64,000 nucleotides of DNA from Sporosarcina sp. ACRSM (GTDB lineage: Bacteria > Bacillota > Bacilli > Bacillales_A > Planococcaceae): the NCBI RefSeq assembly GCF_022346545.1, contig NZ_JAKRNU010000004.1:248001-312000 (forward strand). The letters run 5' to 3'. Positions within the stretch are counted from its first letter, which is position 1. Each line of letters opens with the position of its first letter. This document shows positions 56,201 through 63,589 of this stretch, in pieces. The notes below the pieces were generated by a model that was not told the DNA's origin, made no database searches, and saw only the letters and a list, made by a program, of their open reading frames with translations. The position numbers were made by a program, and so were the translations under genes.

Positions 56201-56991
56201 AGAAGATGATATTCGGCCGTTACATACCTGGTCAATCCTTTGTTCATCAGCTTGACCCGCGTTCGAAGTTATCCTTCGTATTTCTATTTATTATTGCAGT
56301 CTTTCTGGCGAATAATACAGTGACGTATGCAATTCTTTTAGGGTTTACGTTGCTTGTCATTTACAGTTCCCGTATCCGTCTGTACTTTCTGATCAACGGG
56401 TTGAAGCCGATCTTATTTTTAATCGCCTTTACATTTTTGATGCACATCTTTTTCACGAGAGAAGGAGCACTTTTACTTGATTGGAAGTTCATCAAAATTT
56501 ACGAGGAAGGGTTAAAGCAAGGGATATTCATTTCCATCCGCTTTCTTGTGCTCGTCCTGATGACGTCTGTACTGACGCTGACGACATCGCCGATCGCTAT
56601 TACGGATGGGATCGAGGATCTATTGGGGCCGTTCAAACGGTTTAAACTGCCTGTTCACGAACTGGCGCTGATGATGTCGATTTCCCTTCGATTCATCCCG
56701 ACGTTGATGGATGAAACCGATAAGATTTTGAAGGCGCAATTGGCAAGGGGATCGGATATTAGCACCGGCTCCATCAAACAGCGGATACGTGCAGTCATCC
56801 CGCTGCTCGTCCCCCTCTTTGTTAGTGCCTTCAAGCGCGCGGAAGACTTGGCTGTCGCCATGGAAGTCCGCGGGTACCGTGGCGGCGAAGGCAGAACGAG
56901 GTACCGGCAATTGAAATGGCATTGGCGCGACACGGTGACGATGGGCCTCTTCGTTGTTCTCGCCGCTATTCTCGTCCTGTTTAGGGGATAG
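56194..56991 (+). CDS. ecfT: ECF transporter transmembrane protein EcfT
   Basis: 265 aa with about five to six membrane helices. The two coupling helices are marked by the Ala-Arg-Gly type motifs KAQLARGSDI and AMEVRGYRGGEGRTRY. It links the ATPases to interchangeable S-components. Confidence 0.96.
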   Translation: MLEKMIFGRYIPGQSFVHQLDPRSKLSFVFLFIIAVFLANNTVTYAILLGFTLLVIYSSRIRLYFLINGLKPILFLIAFTFLMHIFFTREGALLLDWKFIKIYEEGLKQGIFISIRFLVLVLMTSVLTLTTSPIAITDGIEDLLGPFKRFKLPVHELALMMSISLRFIPTLMDETDKILKAQLARGSDISTGSIKQRIRAVIPLLVPLFVSAFKRAEDLAVAMEVRGYRGGEGRTRYRQLKWHWRDTVTMGLFVVLAAILVLFRG

Positions 56992-57003
56992 GAGGAATTG
57001 GAA

Positions 57004-57747
57004 TTGAAGCGTGTCAAAGCGACCGTCGCTTATGACGGTACAAATTTTGCAGGGTACCAATTTCAACCAGGCATGCGTACCGTCCAGTCCGAAATCGATA
57101 AAGCATTAGTGAAAGTCCATAAGGATAAAAGCATCTATTCCGTAGCGAGCGGCCGCACAGATGCCGGTGTTCATGCTAATGGACAGGTCATTCATTTCGA
57201 TACACCTTTGTCACTGCCAGAGGATCGCTGGATGATGGCACTCAATGTTTTATTGCCAAAAGACATTCGAATCGTTGGTGCAGAGTATGTGGATAAGGAG
57301 TTTCACGCCCGTTACTCTGCCACAGGGAAAACGTATGTCTTCAAATGGTCGTACAGTGAAGTGCAAAGCCCGTTCGAACGCAATTACGCGGTTCATCTCG
57401 GCAGATGGCGTCCGGATGTCCAATTGATGAGGGAGGCAGCTGAACAGATTATCGGAACGCATGATTTCACGAGTTTCTGTTCATCGAAGACTGCCACTTC
57501 CAACAAAGTGAGGACAGTGAGGACGCTGACGCTGGAGGAACAAGAGCAATTTCTCATCATGACGATCGAAGGCGACGGGTTTTTATACAACATGGTCCGG
57601 ACGATTGCCGGCATGTTGCTCGCTGTTGGAATCGGGTGGAACACCCCGGACGATATTCGGAAAATACTCGAATCCCGCGACCGTAAAAAAGCCGGTAAAA
57701 CCGCGCCAGCACACGGTTTGTACCTAGACAGTGTCACCTATGACTGA
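57004..57747 (+). CDS. truA: tRNA pseudouridine synthase A
   Basis: It modifies positions 38-40 of tRNA anticodon arms. 247 aa from TTG 57004, 8 nt after GGAGG; a TTG at 56998 is too close to it. The catalytic Asp is in ASGRTDAGVHANGQVIHF. Confidence 0.95.
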   Translation: MKRVKATVAYDGTNFAGYQFQPGMRTVQSEIDKALVKVHKDKSIYSVASGRTDAGVHANGQVIHFDTPLSLPEDRWMMALNVLLPKDIRIVGAEYVDKEFHARYSATGKTYVFKWSYSEVQSPFERNYAVHLGRWRPDVQLMREAAEQIIGTHDFTSFCSSKTATSNKVRTVRTLTLEEQEQFLIMTIEGDGFLYNMVRTIAGMLLAVGIGWNTPDDIRKILESRDRKKAGKTAPAHGLYLDSVTYD

Positions 57748-57783
57748 CGTGGCAACTTTTCCTGGTGTTTTTACGGATTTCAC

Positions 57784-57812
57784 TTGACTTATTGTGGAAT
57801 TCACTATAAGAT
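57784..57812 (+). promoter_or_regulatory. SigA promoter of rplM-rpsI
   Basis: TTGACT (57784-57789), 17 bp, TAAGAT (57807-57812). Confidence 0.8.
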
Positions 57813-57821
57813 GAATAATGG

Positions 57822-57895
57822 TATTTCAATAACCCCACAAATAAGCCCCGGAAGGTTAATTGTGTTTAGGGATAGAGAAAACGGAACAGACTTGA
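57822..57895 (+). promoter_or_regulatory. Probable ribosomal protein L13 leader
   Basis: About 100 nt lie between the promoter and rplM, with ATAACCCCACAAATAAGCCCC and a matching TTGTG...GGG arm. Position and general form fit the L13 leader known in Firmicutes; the match is from memory, not an alignment. Confidence 0.5.
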
Positions 57896-57919
57896 TATTC
57901 ATTTAGGAGGATAAAAAAC

Positions 57920-58357
57920 ATGCGTACAACATTCATGGCTAAAGGTCACGAAGTAGAGCGTAAATGGCTCGTTGTCGACGCTGAAGGACAGACGCTTGGT
58001 CGTCTTGCTTCTGAAGTTGCAGCACTTTTACGCGGCAAACATAAACCGACGTTTACACCACACGTTGACACAGGTGATCACGTGATCATCATCAACGCTG
58101 AAAAAATCGAGCTTACAGGTAACAAATTGAAAGACAAAATCTACTACCGTCACTCAGGTTACACTGGCGGCATCAAACAACGTACAGCGCTAGAAATGCG
58201 TACAAACTACCCAACTAAAATGCTTGAACTTGCGATTAAAGGAATGCTTCCAAAAGGTCCTTTAGGTCGTCAAACATTCAAGAAACTTCACGTATACGCT
58301 GGAGCGGAACATCCGCATGCGGCACAAAAACCGGAAGCATACGAGCTTCGCGGATAA
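57920..58357 (+). CDS. rplM: 50S ribosomal protein L13
   Basis: 145 aa, standard length; core [20 protein letters not shown] and [20 protein letters not shown]. The ATG lies behind AGGAGG. Confidence 0.98.
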   Translation: MRTTFMAKGHEVERKWLVVDAEGQTLGRLASEVAALLRGKHKPTFTPHVDTGDHVIIINAEKIELTGNKLKDKIYYRHSGYTGGIKQRTALEMRTNYPTKMLELAIKGMLPKGPLGRQTFKKLHVYAGAEHPHAAQKPEAYELRG

Positions 58358-58376
58358 TTAAGAGGAGGAAACACCT

Positions 58377-58769
58377 TTGGCACAAGTACAATATCTCGGC
58401 ACTGGCCGTCGTAAAAGTTCAGTAGCTCGTGTACGTCTCGTTCCTGGAGAAGGCAAAATTGTCATCAACAACCGTGACGTAGAAGACTACGTACCATTTG
58501 AAACACTTCGCGAAGTGATCAAACAACCACTCGTTGCAACAGAAACTCTTGGAAGCTACGACATCCATGTAAACGTCCACGGTGGCGGTTACACTGGACA
58601 AGCAGGCGCAATCCGTCACGGCGTTGCACGTGCACTTCTTAACGTAGACCCAGATTTCCGTCCAACATTGAAATCTGCAGGACTTCTAACTCGTGACGCT
58701 CGTATGAAAGAACGTAAAAAATACGGTCTTAAAGGCGCTCGTCGTGCACCACAATTCTCAAAACGTTAA
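58377..58769 (+). CDS. rpsI: 30S ribosomal protein S9
   Basis: 130 aa from a TTG start behind GAGGAGG. The C-terminus [12 protein letters not shown], which reaches the P-site tRNA, is intact, so the neighbouring mobile element did not destroy the gene. Confidence 0.97.
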   Translation: MAQVQYLGTGRRKSSVARVRLVPGEGKIVINNRDVEDYVPFETLREVIKQPLVATETLGSYDIHVNVHGGGYTGQAGAIRHGVARALLNVDPDFRPTLKSAGLLTRDARMKERKKYGLKGARRAPQFSKR

Positions 58770-58772
58770 TCG

Positions 58773-58794
58773 AAACATTGATATATCAATGTTT
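58773..58794. other. Perfect 22-bp palindrome at the rpsI/element junction
   Basis: AAACATTGATA-TATCAATGTTT starts 3 bp after the rpsI stop. It may be the rpsI terminator hairpin or part of the attachment region. An 18-bp near copy (one mismatch) is at 61358-61375. Confidence 0.6.
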
Positions 58795-58807
58795 ACAGAG
58801 CTTTTTT

Positions 58808-58837
58808 GGTTCAAGTTGGTTCAAATTAACTTGAACC
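58808..58837. other. Three contiguous 10-bp repeats beside the integrase stop
   Basis: GGTTCAAGTT and GGTTCAAATT are direct repeats, followed at once by the inverted unit AACTTGAACC. The stop codon of the integrase begins at the next base. This looks like integrase arm-binding sites at an element end; that function is inferred. Confidence 0.5.
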
Positions 58838-59878
58838 TTATAAAGCACTTAACAGATTTAAAGCATCGGCATCTTGCTGGTGCTTTTTTTCTGGCATTAA
58901 TTCCAGATAATAATTCTGTGTGGTTTGTATGTTTATGTGTCCTAATCGTTTGGATACATATGCAATATCTATATCTTGAGAAAATAGAAATGATGCATGA
59001 GTGTCTCTTAAACCGTGAAACGTTGTCTTTTTAATATCTAATTTCTTCAATAACTCCGCTAATTGTTCCGACTGTTTAAAACCGCCAAAGTTGAAAATAT
59101 AACCATTCTCTTTAACAGGAATTTTACGAATGAGTTCATACACTTCTTTGTTAATAGAAACATCACGTTTTGCATTTTGTGTCTTTAATGAAGTGTCATC
59201 AGAAGTAGGACTAATTGAATGTCTAACTTGGATTCCGAATTCATAAAGACTCTTTGGGCGTATTGCTAGTAGTTCTCCACGTCGCATCCCCGTTTCTAAT
59301 GCAAGTAATACTAGTAAGTTAAATTCGTCTTCTGGGTGCTGTAAAACGTAATTACGAAGCTTTCTAAAATCGGTGATAGATAATGCTTTATTCCGTTTAG
59401 GTGGATTCTCTCCACGTGTTTTTACTAAACGAGCAAAATCATTTGCAATATAGCCACGAGCATATGCATCACGTAAAGATGTTTTTATTTTAAGAAGTAC
59501 CTCATGTGTTGTCTTTCGAGAATGTGTCTTGGCGTACTCATCAATCTTCTTCTGAACAACAATATCATTTAAATCTTTTAATTGGATATCCTGAAATAAA
59601 TTTCTAATAACTCCTAAAGTACGAACATAATTTTGAAATGTCGTTTCTTTAACGTCATTAACCTTTACAAGATAAATCCAATTCTCGAAGAAATCTGCAA
59701 ATGTTGTTGTTCTGTGAGCAAGTTCTTTTCCTTCTCCTTTCGCTAATTCCATCTCTAAAGACCAAAGCTGCGCTTCTTTCTTAGTCGGAAATGTTTTAGT
59801 TAGCTTTTTATGTTCTCCATATCTGTATAAAGAAACTTGTGCTCGGTATGACTTTCCTCTTTTTACAATACTAGCCAT
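58838..59878 (-). CDS. int: Site-specific tyrosine recombinase (integrase) of a mobile element
   Basis: 346 aa from the ATG at 59876-59878 (MASIVKRGKSYRAQVSLYRY) behind AAAGGGA. It has an N-terminal arm-binding domain with the R-G-x-x-Y-x-A pattern, a SAM-like core-binding domain, and a catalytic domain with Arg in ALETGMRRGEL, HGLRDTHASF, LGH and the nucleophile Tyr in TTQNYYLEL. It reads toward rpsI, as is usual for integrases at the element end. The AT content is higher than in the ribosomal genes. Confidence 0.95.
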   Translation of the reverse strand: MASIVKRGKSYRAQVSLYRYGEHKKLTKTFPTKKEAQLWSLEMELAKGEGKELAHRTTTFADFFENWIYLVKVNDVKETTFQNYVRTLGVIRNLFQDIQLKDLNDIVVQKKIDEYAKTHSRKTTHEVLLKIKTSLRDAYARGYIANDFARLVKTRGENPPKRNKALSITDFRKLRNYVLQHPEDEFNLLVLLALETGMRRGELLAIRPKSLYEFGIQVRHSISPTSDDTSLKTQNAKRDVSINKEVYELIRKIPVKENGYIFNFGGFKQSEQLAELLKKLDIKKTTFHGLRDTHASFLFSQDIDIAYVSKRLGHINIQTTQNYYLELMPEKKHQQDADALNLLSAL

Positions 59879-59909
59879 GCTATCAATCCCTTTCAAAAAT
59901 AAAGTTGAT

Positions 59910-59955
59910 AGATGCTAGTTGAATACATCTGTATTGTATTCTGAAACTAGCATCT
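59910..59955 (-). promoter_or_regulatory. Strong hairpin between xis and int
   Basis: AGATGCTAGTT (59910-59920) and AACTAGCATCT (59945-59955) pair perfectly. Inside, GAATAC pairs with GTATTC, leaving a 9-nt loop and a 3-nt bulge. It lies in the leader of int and could attenuate integrase expression or end xis transcripts. Confidence 0.5.
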
Positions 59956-59972
59956 TAGCAACTACCGACATT

Positions 59973-60170
59973 TTAAACAGAGTGTCTTTCGATAAAGTGT
60001 ACTAAGGATTTCATTGTGTATCGTTCGTGTCTGCCAATCATGAAACGGTCAAGATCGTTATGAGAACGTATATATTTATCAAATGATTTTGGGTCAATAC
60101 CTAGAAAACGTGATGCTTGTTCTCTCGTTAAAAGAAATGGGTAGTCTTTTGTAGTCATATTAATACTCAT
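59973..60170 (-). CDS. xis: Excisionase-like DNA-binding protein
   Basis: 65 aa with one winged-helix (MerR/excisionase-type) domain: FLLTREQASRFLGIDPKSFDKYI then RFMIGRHERYTMKSLVHFIE. The size and position just before int match Tn916 Xis. It probably steers the integrase to excision. Confidence 0.85.
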   Translation of the reverse strand: MSINMTTKDYPFLLTREQASRFLGIDPKSFDKYIRSHNDLDRFMIGRHERYTMKSLVHFIERHSV

Positions 60171-60218
60171 AAGGGCATTTTCTCCTTTTATATTTATTAT
60201 TTTATTTAGGAATTTATT

Positions 60219-61334
60219 TTAATTTTCTACTTTGAACGGATAACCTTGATTGGTATATAATACAGAATATTTTTTTAGCCATAATATAACGTCATCATTC
60301 GGCTCATAATTTTCAAATTCATTATAAAGAAATGCTAAACACTTCTTTAAACCTTCATCACCCCATAAACGCCATACTTTATACAAATATGGAAATAATC
60401 CAGAACCATTTAAAATATGCTTCTGTGATTGTTCTAACAAGTTCATTCGAGGTGAAGGGGAACTAAACATAAAACTTTTTTGATTCAGCAAATCAAGCAT
60501 TTTCTTACTGTAAGTTGTCAGTCTGTCAGATTTAGCATAATAAAATTGATAACGGTCAGTTAAAGCTGATACGAGTAAATCTTTCAGTTCTGTATCACTT
60601 TTTATAGCTTCTAATTCATCCGATAAATCGTGAGCATAAGTACCTTTGAAAACTGCTTCAAAACGTACCCAATTATCGTATTGTAAAGCTTCTTCATAGC
60701 GAATACCCATCGTTTCAAGTTGTTCTTTTTTCTTATCATAGACACGTAATAAAGCCTTAATATTTTTACCTTTTGAACCTAGGTAGAAGGTTGATGTAAT
60801 ATTATTTTTCGTTATTGCCGATAAAATCGAGTGATTTCTTCTTCCTGAAGCGGTTTTAACGATTTGATTTTTTTTAGAAAGTTGATTGTAAATCGTATTT
60901 ACATAAACCTTTTCATTGATAAAATCAATTGCGATATCAATTCTAGAAAGCCTAGAAGTGTATAAAGTATTGTTATTTATATTTGCAAAGAATTGATGTA
61001 ACTGTATTGAATGACCATATAATGATTCGTATTGCTTCCTGTATTCCATCCAAGCATGTGCAGAGAACTTTATACAAATTCCCATTTGTACAAAATCAGT
61101 ATGATAAGCAATTGCAAAATAATACGTTGCACCTTCACAACTAAATCCATTTGAGTATCCTTGTGGCAATGACTGCGTCGCATCTTCTAACTTGCCTAAT
61201 ACTGTTTCTATCTTTGACAATCTAACAAATTCTTTAATGATGTTGATTGCCATACCTTCCCACTGTTCAATATAATTAGGTCTTTTTGTGGATTGTAGAA
61301 CTAGTGTAAATTCATCGACTTGAACATCTAACAA
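60219..61334 (-). CDS. mobT: MobT-like relaxase / replication initiator (Rep_trans family)
   Basis: 371 aa from TTG (61332-61334) behind AAAGGAGTGA. It has the Rep_trans core: LSRIDIAIDF near residue 130 and STFYLGSKGKNIKALLRVYDKK, where the family's catalytic tyrosine and basic residues lie. It corresponds to Tn916 Orf20 and ICEBs1 NicK, which nick oriT and also start rolling-circle replication. It begins directly with the catalytic part; no N-terminal helix-turn-helix is seen. Confidence 0.85.
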   Translation of the reverse strand: MLDVQVDEFTLVLQSTKRPNYIEQWEGMAINIIKEFVRLSKIETVLGKLEDATQSLPQGYSNGFSCEGATYYFAIAYHTDFVQMGICIKFSAHAWMEYRKQYESLYGHSIQLHQFFANINNNTLYTSRLSRIDIAIDFINEKVYVNTIYNQLSKKNQIVKTASGRRNHSILSAITKNNITSTFYLGSKGKNIKALLRVYDKKKEQLETMGIRYEEALQYDNWVRFEAVFKGTYAHDLSDELEAIKSDTELKDLLVSALTDRYQFYYAKSDRLTTYSKKMLDLLNQKSFMFSSPSPRMNLLEQSQKHILNGSGLFPYLYKVWRLWGDEGLKKCLAFLYNEFENYEPNDDVILWLKKYSVLYTNQGYPFKVEN

Positions 61335-61401
61335 AGAATCACTCCTTTCAAGTCAATAAACATTGATATTTCAATAACAGTTGTGATCTTCTTGTTTTGC
61401 G

Positions 61402-61430
61402 GAGCGGGGGTTACTACATAACCCCCGCTC
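61402..61430. other. oriT: Candidate origin of transfer: 11-bp inverted repeat
   Basis: GAGCGGGGGTT (61402-61412) and AACCCCCGCTC (61420-61430) flank 7 nt. It lies between the coupling-protein and relaxase genes, where ICEBs1 and Tn916 carry oriT with a C-run/G-run inverted repeat. It overlaps the tcpA stop codon and has no T-run on the transcribed side, which argues against a plain terminator. Confidence 0.55.
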
Positions 61431-62742
61431 ATGTTTTTAAGTGGTTCACAGCTTCCAATATGTCAAAATTCAAATAACCAAAATGACAAATTTTAGGTGT
61501 GTTCGCTACAATTGGACAAGTAAAGACACCCTGACCTAATTGAAAGTTTTTCTCTGGTATATCTACCCCAGTACCGAATGCAGTTGTATAAGTCTGTTTT
61601 TCAGCATTGCCGAGCACAAATTTTACTGGCAGATTTTCACGTAAATTAGTAGGTAATAGGGTAGCATCTGATTTTTGCATAACAATCCATAAGAAAAAGC
61701 CTAATTGTCTACCTTGTAAAACTACCTGAGATAACAATTTCATAACTTCATCACGTTTCTTCTTTTCCATTGTCTGTAATACAGTTTGAAAACTTGCAAA
61801 CTCATCAAATATAAAGATATAGGGTTCATACTGGAAGTCAGCATAAGTACCTTCTAATTTCATGTTAAGTTTTTCTTTTACTTTCGCTTTTCTTTCTATC
61901 ATAACTTCGTTAAATTTCTTTAGTAATTCAATAATATCTTCTATGTCAGTGGCAGTATTTTCTATTGATATTTTCTCTCCAAGTACAGCTAGACTTGAGT
62001 TTTTTGGATCAGCAAAGTAAATATTATAAAGCACATTTTTAATTAGCATTTGAAGAATAAGAGAATAAAGTGCATAAGTTTTTCCTGACCCGGTTTGCCC
62101 GACAAGTAAAGTACCATATAAAGAAATTGCAATAGACTTATCAATAAGCAGTGTATAGTCATCGACCTGAGCTGATTGTTTTTTTAATTCGTCAAAACTA
62201 TCAAATTTATATTGTTGGTCAATGTTGCTATCATATATTTCAAAAACATGGTAATTCTCATCGTTTGATAAATAGGCTCTATCAACTATAAAATCATTCA
62301 ATGCAAAAGAAATATTTACATTGCCAATATCTTTATTAATATTGATGTTTTCAATAAGTAATTTAGCTTTTGAAAAATCATCGGCAAAATCAACTTTTAT
62401 TTTCGGCAAATCTGCTACTTCATTATTAAAATAAAATCTTTTATTATAATAGCTAGCATCTAGAAACGATTTTCTTAACTTTAATACAGTAAGATAATGA
62501 TATATAGCGTACTTCATGCCTTTATTAGCTTTATTACGGATTAGCCATATCATTATTTGACTCAGAAATATTACAATCATAAAGCCGAAAAATATACTAT
62601 TAATGTATTTTGTGACTCCCAACTCGAGTTGGGAGTCAATATAATTCACTAATAAAGTTATTGCAGAAAGCATAAAGCACATACTGTATATGAATATCCC
62701 GTTTTGTTGCCTTGGTGTTCTAAATCTACCTTGTTTTAACAT
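61429..62742 (-). CDS. tcpA: FtsK/SpoIIIE-like coupling ATPase (TcpA type)
   Basis: 437 aa. Two N-terminal membrane helices (residues about 17-36 and 47-69) precede a cytoplasmic FtsK-type ATPase with Walker A VGQTGSGKT near residue 215 and Walker B YIFIFDEFASF near residue 290, plus VVLQGRQLGFFLWIVMQK. It corresponds to Tn916 Orf21 and ICEBs1 ConQ, which bring the relaxase-DNA complex to the secretion channel. It overlaps the next upstream gene by 17 bp. The gene holds a perfect 24-bp palindrome at 62614-62637. Confidence 0.88.
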   Translation of the reverse strand: MLKQGRFRTPRQQNGIFIYSMCFMLSAITLLVNYIDSQLELGVTKYINSIFFGFMIVIFLSQIMIWLIRNKANKGMKYAIYHYLTVLKLRKSFLDASYYNKRFYFNNEVADLPKIKVDFADDFSKAKLLIENININKDIGNVNISFALNDFIVDRAYLSNDENYHVFEIYDSNIDQQYKFDSFDELKKQSAQVDDYTLLIDKSIAISLYGTLLVGQTGSGKTYALYSLILQMLIKNVLYNIYFADPKNSSLAVLGEKISIENTATDIEDIIELLKKFNEVMIERKAKVKEKLNMKLEGTYADFQYEPYIFIFDEFASFQTVLQTMEKKKRDEVMKLLSQVVLQGRQLGFFLWIVMQKSDATLLPTNLRENLPVKFVLGNAEKQTYTTAFGTGVDIPEKNFQLGQGVFTCPIVANTPKICHFGYLNFDILEAVNHLKT

Positions 62743-63112
62743 TGACTTTCTCTACATCTTTAAATCGAAGTATTAAGTCAAAACCGATAATAAAGGATTT
62801 CTCTGGTATGAAGTCTATTAGACGAACGTGTTCGCCTTTTTTCACATCAATGTATTCTTTATTATTTAAGACAGTCACATCAAAGGTATTTAATGTGTTA
62901 TTATCACGTTTCATTCCAGTTTTCTTATCGACACCGTAGTCAGTCTCGTCTTTAGTAATTAGCAAAGTTAGAGTGACTCCTTTTTCATCTGGCTCTTTCT
63001 TACTTACGTATGGACGTTGTGAAACCAATCTGTAAATACTTCCTGTGTTATTTAAAAATTCATCTGCTTTAAATTTTGTTTCTGTAAATACCCACGCATT
63101 TGCAATCGGCAT
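62726..63112 (-). CDS. Mobile-element protein, possibly DUF961/YdcP-like
   Basis: 128 aa, starting MPIANAWVFTETKFKADEFL. The start and the position upstream of the coupling-protein gene resemble Tn916 Orf22/Orf23 and ICEBs1 YdcP, but the similarity is limited. It is beta-rich by appearance, with no membrane segment. Cotranscription with tcpA is clear from the 17-bp overlap. Confidence 0.6.
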   Translation of the reverse strand: MPIANAWVFTETKFKADEFLNNTGSIYRLVSQRPYVSKKEPDEKGVTLTLLITKDETDYGVDKKTGMKRDNNTLNTFDVTVLNNKEYIDVKKGEHVRLIDFIPEKSFIIGFDLILRFKDVEKVNVKTR

Positions 63113-63130
63113 AGTGCAAAACCTCTTTCT

Positions 63131-63403
63131 TTAATTTGTTTTAATTTTGTTTAGTACATTTTCAAGCCCTCGTATTGTTCCTACAGCTTCATCGATTCCT
63201 TGGATTTCTAACTTGCAATTTCCAAAAGTTAGAATAACAACGTCTTGTCTTAATTTGTTTCTGTAATCTTTAAGGAGCACAAGATTATGGTTAACGTTAT
63301 TGCAAGTCAATTCACTTTTAAAATCTTCTAGGAAATAATCAATGCTCATTATGTTAGGATATGACCATTCCAAGCTAGAAAGATGATGTCCTTTTCTAAT
63401 CAA
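63131..63403 (-). CDS. Small protein of unknown function, first gene of the mobilization operon
   Basis: 90 aa behind GGAGGTGAAAC. It contains LSSLEWSYPNIMSIDYFLEDF and VVILTFGNCKLEIQGIDEAV. I do not recognise it. As the first gene after the promoter it may be regulatory or a structural partner. Confidence 0.6.
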   Translation of the reverse strand: MIRKGHHLSSLEWSYPNIMSIDYFLEDFKSELTCNNVNHNLVLLKDYRNKLRQDVVILTFGNCKLEIQGIDEAVGTIRGLENVLNKIKTN

Positions 63404-63433
63404 AGGCGTTTCACCTCCTTTTGAACTTACCTC

Positions 63434-63511
63434 AATTATACAGTGTTTATACGGACATTAATACAGACATATAGTCTGGTTGCTTGCGATAAAATATTGT
63501 TATGTTAGTAT
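63434..63511. promoter_or_regulatory. Divergent promoter region with 12-bp tandem repeats
   Basis: Three contiguous 12-bp near-repeats (63434-63445, 63446-63457, 63458-63469) share the pattern TTATAC-GNNA. The first contains the minus-strand -10 TATAAT. A CAGAC-ATATA-GTCTG inverted repeat follows. On the plus strand, TTGCGA (63484-63489) and TAGTAT (63506-63511), 16 bp apart, could drive the divergent gene. It looks like an operator for an element regulator. Confidence 0.5.
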
Positions 63512-63589
63512 GTTTTATAAGTACATTAATAGTAATTATTAAGACATTTTTAATTTTGTTATTACTGAAAGTTAAAGGAGATGTTTATT

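Noticed and set aside
58744..59034. 96-aa plus-strand frame after rpsI
   Set aside because: It overlaps the end of rpsI and the well-supported integrase gene and has no family resemblance.
61402..61430. Plain rho-independent terminator for tcpA
   Set aside because: The stem is strong but no T-run follows on the minus strand and the oriT position fits better; kept as an oriT candidate.
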